Part shown: positions 58,111 to 64,000 of the stretch, piece by piece
Numbering within the stretch: the first letter of the stretch is position 1
Layout: every line of letters starts with the position of its first letter
Origin: Rhyacophila brunnea
Lineage: Eukaryota > Arthropoda > Insecta > Trichoptera > Rhyacophilidae
DNA: 64,000 bases
Assembly: GCA_022495005.1 (NCBI GenBank)
Contig: JAGYXB010001401.1
Location: 310,001 to 374,000 of the forward strand
Direction: 5' to 3'
The notes under the pieces: generated by a model
Databases searched by the model: none
Told to the model about the DNA's origin: nothing
The model's input: the letters and a program-made list of their open reading frames with translations, nothing else
Translations under genes and position numbers: made by a program

Positions 58111-58939
58111 TAAGTTACTTGTACATCTGCTTGTGGTTTGGGGGGGAATTTTTGTTTAATTCATTTTTATGGCAAAAGATTTATCCAAATCTTGGTGTAC
58201 ATATTGATACTTTATATCTAAAAAGTATATAAGAAATAAACAAAATTTCCAAAGACTAACCGGAATATGAAAATCAAATGTATGTTTGAGGATAAGGTAA
58301 GATTAAAACCATAAATTACACACCATAAAACCACAAAGAAACATAGAAGTGATAAAATAATGTAAAATAAGTATAGTTAGATGGGTGACTTTATGCTTAA
58401 GAGGGATAATTGAATATGGCTTAATGGTTTTTCTTAGAACCTTTCAAAACGCATTATCGATATTATTAAGTTACCATAAAACCACATTTCAACGAAAATA
58501 TTTCCACAGTGATTTTTGACTCTTCGAATATTCCTAAAAGATAAGTATTTAATTACCTGCAATACAAGTAATCGTATCCAACCTTTTTGTTGTAAGAAAG
58601 ATTAACATGCTAAGAGAAAGCGTACGTCCTTACTTATTTGAAATACCTGCTAATTACAGTATATTATGACAATCAATTATTTTACCTGGTTAATATAACA
58701 ATACTTGGTTTGATAATTTACATTAAAAAAAAATTATTCGCAGTTTACCTAAATATAAATATTTGATTGAAAATAAGATCTAGTATGTAATATTGATGCA
58801 GTATATGAAAATTTACTATAATATTATATTTATGGAGACTTTTACCGTTGTTTATTATTCTATTTGGTTTTTGGATATAGATACACTATAATATTTCTTT
58901 TATTTTGTTAACTGTCAATTCATTGTGGAAATGCATTGG
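58111..58939. other. No gene seen
   Basis: AT-rich with no recognised structure. Confidence 0.45.
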
Positions 58940-59169
58940 ATTGTTGTTTTAATTTAATAAAAGAAAAAAAATGTAGTACTTATTCCACTTTTAATCAATA
59001 AATTAGGACCGGTTTCGTCCGCTTCAGAGGGACATTTTCAACTGAAATGAAAATGTTTTGCTTCAGTTGAAAATGTCCCTCTAATGCGGACGAAACCGGT
59101 CTTAATTTATTGATTAAAAGTGGAATAAGTACTACAAAAAAATGTTTTTTATTAAATTAAAACAACAAT
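58940..59169. repeat. Near-perfect long hairpin with GACGAAACCGGT box
   Basis: Arms of about 105 bp: ATTGTTGTTTTAATTTAATA, then GTAGTACTTATTCCACTTTT, AATCAATAAATTA and ACCGGTTTCGTCCGC on the left, the same in inverted form on the right. The loop is about 35 bp and itself contains TTCAACTGAA and TTCAGTTGAA. Each arm carries GGACGAAACCGGT, which resembles the 3' half of a hammerhead core. Confidence 0.85.
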
Positions 59170-59867
59170 ATACTATATGTTCGTTTTTCTTCTTTTCTCA
59201 ATGTTTTAGAATTTTCGGAGAGGCCATTCTCAATAGATAGTATCAAAAAACGTTCAGGAAAGAAAGAAGGAGAAAACACCGCGACAGGCCAAAAATAAAA
59301 AAATACACATAGTGGAAAATTTGATGCAAAATTTTATAATAAAATATTTTTTTAATCGGTGTCTCAATGTTTGAATAATCAACAATGAAATACAGATCTT
59401 TTTCGGGTAAAATTTATGTATATTATATTTTGTACGATGTATTGAAGTATTTGCCGGACATTCCATTAACCTCGTCAACCTAAAATCTGAGAATTCGGTT
59501 TGTTGAAAGTGGGATCAAATAGTTTCTATATAAAATAAATAAAACTCCAACGAACAATATTTCCGCTGGCAAACAGTCAGTTATCGGCGAGAAAGATAAA
59601 AATAACCTTCAAGACCAAAGAAGAAAGTGCAATGTTTGACATTAAACAAACATAGATAGGCAAAGTGAGAAAAATGGGTACAAGTGTTTACTGGAACCGA
59701 GGCGAGAACAGCGGCAATTTTCATTGCCAATTTCGGTAATACTTCATGAATTCAATAATTTTAACCTAACACAAACTAACAAATAATCCAGTATATAGGC
59801 TATTTTAAAAAATTGTTTTGATTAATAATATACACATAAATTATATATATAAGTACTTATAATAATT
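59170..59867. other. No gene seen
   Basis: AT-rich with no recognised structure. Confidence 0.45.
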
Positions 59868-60250
59868 TTGAAGTATGGACTCTAAACCAAAAGATGTCAC
59901 GGACACTTGAAGCTTTCGAGATGTGACTGTATGCATCCTCAAAACTCCTTGGACTGACCGGGTGACAAATGTTGAAGTTCTTAATCTAATGGGGAAGGAC
60001 CGAGAAGAACTACGTAGCATCAAAACCAGGAAACTACAGTACCTCGGCCACATTATGAGAGGACAAAAATACAGCATTCCCCAACTTGTCATTCAAGGAA
60101 AGATCAATGGGAAGCGTAGCAGAGGACGGCGCCGCATTTCGTGGCTTAAGAACCTCCGTGATTGGTACGAGTGCAACTCGACTGAACTGTTCTGGGTAGC
60201 AGACGACAAAGATAAAATGGCCTTGATGGTGGCCAACCTCCGCTAGGGGA
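59868..60250 (+). mobile_element. LINE ORF2 C-terminal fragment (MRGQK family)
   Basis: Begins EVWTLNQKMSRTLEAFEM, breaks at a TGA and frameshift near 59922, then stays open: PWTDRVTNVEVLNLMGKDRE, LRSIKTRKLQYLGHIMRGQK, INGKRSRGRRRISWLKNLRD and DKDKMALMVANLR, ending TAG at 60244-60246. It is the same family as 34535-35068 and better kept. The reverse-transcriptase core is absent. Confidence 0.82.
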
Positions 60251-61228
60251 TGGCACAATAAGAAGATAATAATTTTAATGTATTTTTTTCTCCTTATTTA
60301 AACTGACTTTATGTAAAAATGGCGAGGGGTGGCGGATTATTTGACTTTTATTATAAAATAGATAGTAACAACTCATAAAAGAACCAAACTATCAACAAAA
60401 GATTAAACGTTAATGACTCAGTTGGATTATTATGTGAGTAAGTTTAATTGTTTACGTCATAAATTCATCTCTAAAATGAGCTTGGTTTTAAATGAAAATG
60501 CACTGAGGACACGCTATATCCATTTCATAATCTTCACATTATCATTAAAGTATTAGGTACTTAAGATTTCACCTTGTCTTTAACAATCCACGCTCATACG
60601 TGCTTCTTTGTTTATCTCCATTTAATCAGTACTAAAGACGTGAGATGTTGTATTATTAGTATTACACAAAAAAAGATTTCTAGATATTACGTAAGCCATG
60701 TGTGTTTGTCAATGAGATTGTAATTATACCAAGCGAGTTTCGGGCAAGTGGGTAGTGTCTATAGCAGCCTTAATTATCATTTAAATGCCGTATTATTTAA
60801 AACAAACTATTTTAGAAGAGATTGCTTAATTTTTTACTGACTTAAATCTAGGATTACCCCTATTTGGTCACCCAATCAGATTAATTTTTGAAATTAACAA
60901 TCGTAAAGATTTTAAGAACACATTAGTATCATCTTTTATGGCCCCACTCTCCTCATTATTCCATGCGAATCAAAAATATCGATATTATGAACTTTATGCC
61001 ATGCAATGATAACATGCAATATGTGACATTTGATGATAATATATTACATAAATAAACTTTGGAATATAATATAGATTATGAAGGTGTCTTTAATAATTAC
61101 TATCTATAAACTATTCTTGATAAGGCATCGCCCACAGTCATTGGCCAGTGAAGTCTATTCGGGATAGGCTGATCACGCGCTACATAGGAGGTGCAAATAG
61201 AAGAATTATTGCGGATATATTTAGAACC
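60251..61228. other. No gene seen
   Basis: AT-rich; a short GC-richer patch near 61125-61205 has no recognised motif. Confidence 0.4.
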
Positions 61229-61232
61229 GTTA

Positions 61233-62321
61233 ATGACCGTTTAAAAAAAATTTAAAAAATTTCGGTTAGGTACATGTTTAAACACCATTTTACTCCCTAC
61301 TTCAATTATAGTTTGTTTATTTATGGCTACGGCCGTATGTTGTAGCTTAACCACTGGGAAATGCCAAAAGAAATAGCGTAATTAAAAAAAACACTACCTT
61401 ATTCTTAGGGCAATAATTATTTTAAAGCAATCATTATTCGTAGGATATTTATTACACTTGAATGGTCAAAGACATAGCTTATAATTAGTATCTTTAGAAT
61501 TATCTTCAAATGTGTTAATCTTGCCCATTTTTTGCCTTGCCTTGCCTAATTATTGTAAAATTTGGGATCACAGAGATTATCAATATAATTTTTTATCGTA
61601 AAAATTTCACTTCAATAATGTCAACATAAATTCGAGTACTTAAAGTCAGACAACGTTATCTACAAAAAAGTGTTTTTTTTTTTTTTTGAGATAACGTTAT
61701 TTTACATTTATGGCTACATGATAGTCAAACAACGTTATGTCAATCTTTTCTAATTTCCTATTAAATCGTCAGTAAAGTTTAACGCTAACTAGATAAGTTA
61801 CCCTTGTTTTCATATTTTTTTAAAACTATCCCTATAAATTTTAACATCACCATAAGGAAGATAAATGTACAATACACAATAAATAATAAAATATTAACAT
61901 TAGGTTTTAAATAAACATTTCCCTTGTTGAGTTACAAGAATCTAAAATAACGATTTTTGGCTCTCCTGTAAAGTTGCACTTTTGTAGATAGTGTTGTTTG
62001 ACACTAAGCCCTCGAATTATACTAATGGTTTTATAAATGCGTTTAAAAATTAATAAATTAAAAAATCTTAACACCACTGCACATGTATGTACTGAAATAT
62101 GACTATATTCTAAAACATTAGAGCGAGAGGTTTAAAAGAATACTATTTTATGTAATAAAAATACTTTATGCAGTCATCAAATGTTTAAAATAAATATAAA
62201 GGATAATAAGGCTTCAAAAATATATAAAAAGATTATCTACAACCTTTAAGGAATGTCCAGGATCATGCTTTGAAAAATGCAATAAAAGCTCCATTTTGAC
62301 CAACGCTGAGCACGTCCGCCC
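61233..62321 (-). repeat. TTAA repeat, copy 4 (with nested MITE)
   Basis: On the minus strand it starts at TTAA (62322-62325) with GGGCGGACGTGCTCAGCG and ends near TTAA at 61229-61232. Without the 382-bp nested element and its duplication it is about 700 bp, close to copy 3. Part of the terminal hairpin is lost. Confidence 0.75.
61633..62014. mobile_element. TIR MITE nested in TTAA repeat
   Basis: Ends CGAGTACTTAAAGTCAGACA and, inverted, CGAGGGCTTAGTGTCAAACA, with similarity continuing through TATCTACAAAA. Copy 2 of the TTAA repeat (around 30085-30100) gives the empty site AAATTATACT, so the target duplication reads AATT; because CGAG/CTCG borders are nearly palindromic with the target, AT is a possible alternative. 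382 bp, non-coding. Confidence 0.85.
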
Positions 62322-62325
62322 TTAA

Positions 62326-62604
62326 TATGTATATACATTTGGGAGTAAGTTTTGTAGAAATTTTAATACTTTCGCCTGCAGCGCTGAATGAGTATACTAG
62401 AACAAATTTATCCGTTTAATATTATATAGTAGAGAGTAGAGAAAAATTAATAAAATGCCTATACCTAAGTAGTAGTCATCTAATGAATAAATCATAAAAT
62501 TTGAGCATCTAAATAGAAGGTGGAGAATGGTGGAACTTTGTAATATACAATGTCGTTAGAAAGAAAGCCCGAATGCGAGTCGTTGAAATTCAATTACTTT
62601 CGAG
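62326..62604. other. No gene seen
   Basis: Short AT-rich interval. Confidence 0.4.
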
Positions 62605-62765
62605 AATACAGTAGCCTAGTTGGTAGAGCAGCCGTCACTAAAACGTGGATCGCAGGTTCAAGCCCGCGACAGGTGTTTATTATTTTTTGTTGGTTGGGCG
62701 AATGGCTAACAACCATCCATTGTGAAAAAATAAGTAGATTTGCTTCTCTATGCCCTGTTTAGTAC
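62605..62765 (+). mobile_element. SINE family A with well-kept tRNA-like head
   Basis: A box TAGCCTAGTTGG and B box GGTTCAAGCCC at normal tRNA spacing, then GGTTGGGCGAATGGCTAACA, ACCATCCATTGTG and a short tail. The head looks tRNA-like but has no proper acceptor stem and runs on into the family core, so it is not a tRNA gene. Confidence 0.7.
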
Positions 62766-62998
62766 CAAAATCGGTAGGTGATCTACTAAATTTATCATGA
62801 TTTACCTTATTGTGAAATTATAATACCTAGTGCAAATAGCAAAACAACAAAATATATCTAAACATAAAAACTCAACATCATCGGTCATCGTTATAGATGA
62901 GGCTGGTTTATTTACGCATTACATCATTAAATTCTTAATCAAATAAAAATCGCAGAACCTTATAGAATAAGTCGGCATAGATGTTATGCGAAAAAAAA

Positions 62999-63322
62999 CA
63001 CTCATCCATGTGATGATATATTTACGGTGGATTTACATTGTTTTTATTATAATATGCACAATGCTTACTCTTACTTGAAAATCTTCCTATTTTTTGACGT
63101 TTCGCAAACTCTATAAGGTTAGTGTTTTAAAGGTTTGATTGTATTTAATTTTAAATTGCACACACTCATCCATGACGATGGCATATTTACGGTTGATTTA
63201 CATTGTTTTTATTCTATACACAATTATTACTCTAAGTTGAACATCTTCCTATTTTTTGACGTTTCGCCCACTCTAAGGCTTGTTTTTATTATTTTTTTAA
63301 AATTTTAAATTACACACAATGT
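62999..63322. repeat. Tandem duplication, two units of about 164 bp
   Basis: CACTCATCCATG, ATATTTACGG, GATTTACATTGTTTTTATT, ATCTTCCTATTTTTTGACGT, TTCGC and AATTTTAAATT recur in order, starting at 62999 and again at 63163. Units have diverged by scattered changes. No coding capacity. Confidence 0.75.
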
Positions 63323-64000
63323 TGTGACAAGGCTTCCCATTGATACTGTGTGAAAGAAGTCGATAAAAATAACCAGCGTATCTTATTCGTTGAATTTTAG
63401 TGGCTGGTCACTTTAAAATTTTGACTGGTAATGCTATATCTAAAAATTAAATAGCAAAAAATATGTAAGCGCCATGTTGTAGTCGAAGGCTTTTACGCTG
63501 ATGATTAAGATTGATGGACACATCTGTGACCGCAACATGATCTTTTTTACAAGGCACAGTAATAGTATGCAATATGACACTAACTATTTCAAATTAATTT
63601 TACGGAATACGATTTAACCATGTTTTGGTTAGGTACTTATGTACGTGGTCGTCGAATGCATGTCAAATTTATTTTATGTTATTTATTACTAAAAAACAAT
63701 AATTCTTTAACGGTGAAAATGAATATTTTTCTTACCTGGGTGCGGTCAATCATAGCTGTAGTATTAATTTATAATATTAATACCTATAATCTATTGAATT
63801 ATACTGTAGATACATTTTCATGTCATGTTTATTGCTTTTTATTTTAACTTCAATACGTAATTGCAATAACGGAGCAGGCATTTAACTATTTTAATTTATA
63901 AATCTGGCACAGTTAACTCGATTGCACTGTCACGTGTATAGCGTATGGAAGCAAGACGTAGAGGACAATTAATTAAGAAACCCAAAACAGAAAATACATT
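63323..64000. other. No gene seen
   Basis: AT-rich to the window end. The frame at 63620-63847 has no recognised motif. Confidence 0.4.

Noticed and set aside
58980..59110. Active hammerhead ribozyme
   Set aside because: The GAAAC half is present, but the CTGATGA box is altered (CTGAAGC, CTAATGC) and no proper stem II can be drawn, so activity is not supported; kept only as a possible relic.
62605..62685. tRNA gene
   Set aside because: A and B boxes are good, but no complete acceptor stem can be formed and the sequence continues into the SINE core shared by other copies. The same applies to heads at 14607, 36655, 41910 and 50525.
1..64000. CRISPR arrays, bacterial operons, integrated viral genes
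   Set aside because: No regularly spaced repeats, no Shine-Dalgarno-linked frames and no capsid, envelope or polymerase motif of a virus were seen; all reverse-transcriptase-like pieces belong to non-LTR elements.

Overview
The window looks like gene-poor, repeat-dense, AT-rich nuclear DNA of an arthropod, most likely an insect. The reasons are: a (TTAGG)n telomere-type run (9466-9485); Helitrons whose ends are familiar from insects (5' TCTCTATATATATAAAA, 3' CTAG); a DD34D mariner of standard length; many tRNA-headed SINEs; tails of several LINE families; and terminal fragments that look like Penelope-like elements. I could not fix the order (Hemiptera or Lepidoptera are guesses). I see no bacterial, viral, rRNA or CRISPR content and no free-standing tRNA gene.

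Host coding sequence is almost absent. The best case is one internal exon on the minus strand (17497-17641), with a polypyrimidine/AG acceptor, an open frame and a GTAAGA donor. A GC/CpG-rich island at about 37.2-37.5 kb and a smaller GC-rich block at 49.7-50.1 kb could be promoters or 5' exons of genes with very long introns. Two stretches (27.0-27.4 kb and 57.9-58.1 kb) look like conserved cis-regulatory DNA. Two protein-like minus-strand frames (39.4-39.7 kb and 48.8-49.1 kb) are unassigned.

Layout. 0.6-2.5 kb: non-autonomous Helitron, minus orientation. 3.7-8.2 kb: foldback repeats, a hAT-type element, a LINE tail and a GC-ended MITE. 9.3-11.1 kb: foldback with the telomere-like run, then a hAT element with a perfect 8-bp target duplication. 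12.3-17.4 kb: repeat X, SINEs, a well-kept LINE tail and a Penelope-like end. 17.5-21.3 kb: the host exon, a hAT element with a nested MITE, and two TIR MITEs with target duplications. 21.8-25.8 kb: LINE tails, a near-perfect hairpin, a MITE and repeat X. 27-30.4 kb: regulatory-like DNA and two copies of a TTAA-flanked repeat. 31.4-33.4 kb: a complete mariner inside a LINE reverse-transcriptase reading frame. 34.5-44.5 kb: LINE tails, CTTCAG-ended MITEs, several SINEs, the CpG island and a hAT element. 45-54 kb: duplicated SINE-bearing repeats, the TTAA repeat and SINE pairs. 55.4-57.2 kb: second Helitron, plus orientation, with the same internal deletion as the first. 57.9-63.3 kb: regulatory-like DNA, a long hairpin, a LINE tail, a TTAA repeat with a nested MITE, a SINE and a tandem duplication.

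The genes do not form a pathway. What connects the window is layered transposition: mariner into LINE, MITE into hAT, MITE into TTAA repeat, MITE into LINE tail. The uninterrupted paralogues in the same window let several insertion sites and target duplications be read directly. All family assignments were made by eye from motifs; no search was run.
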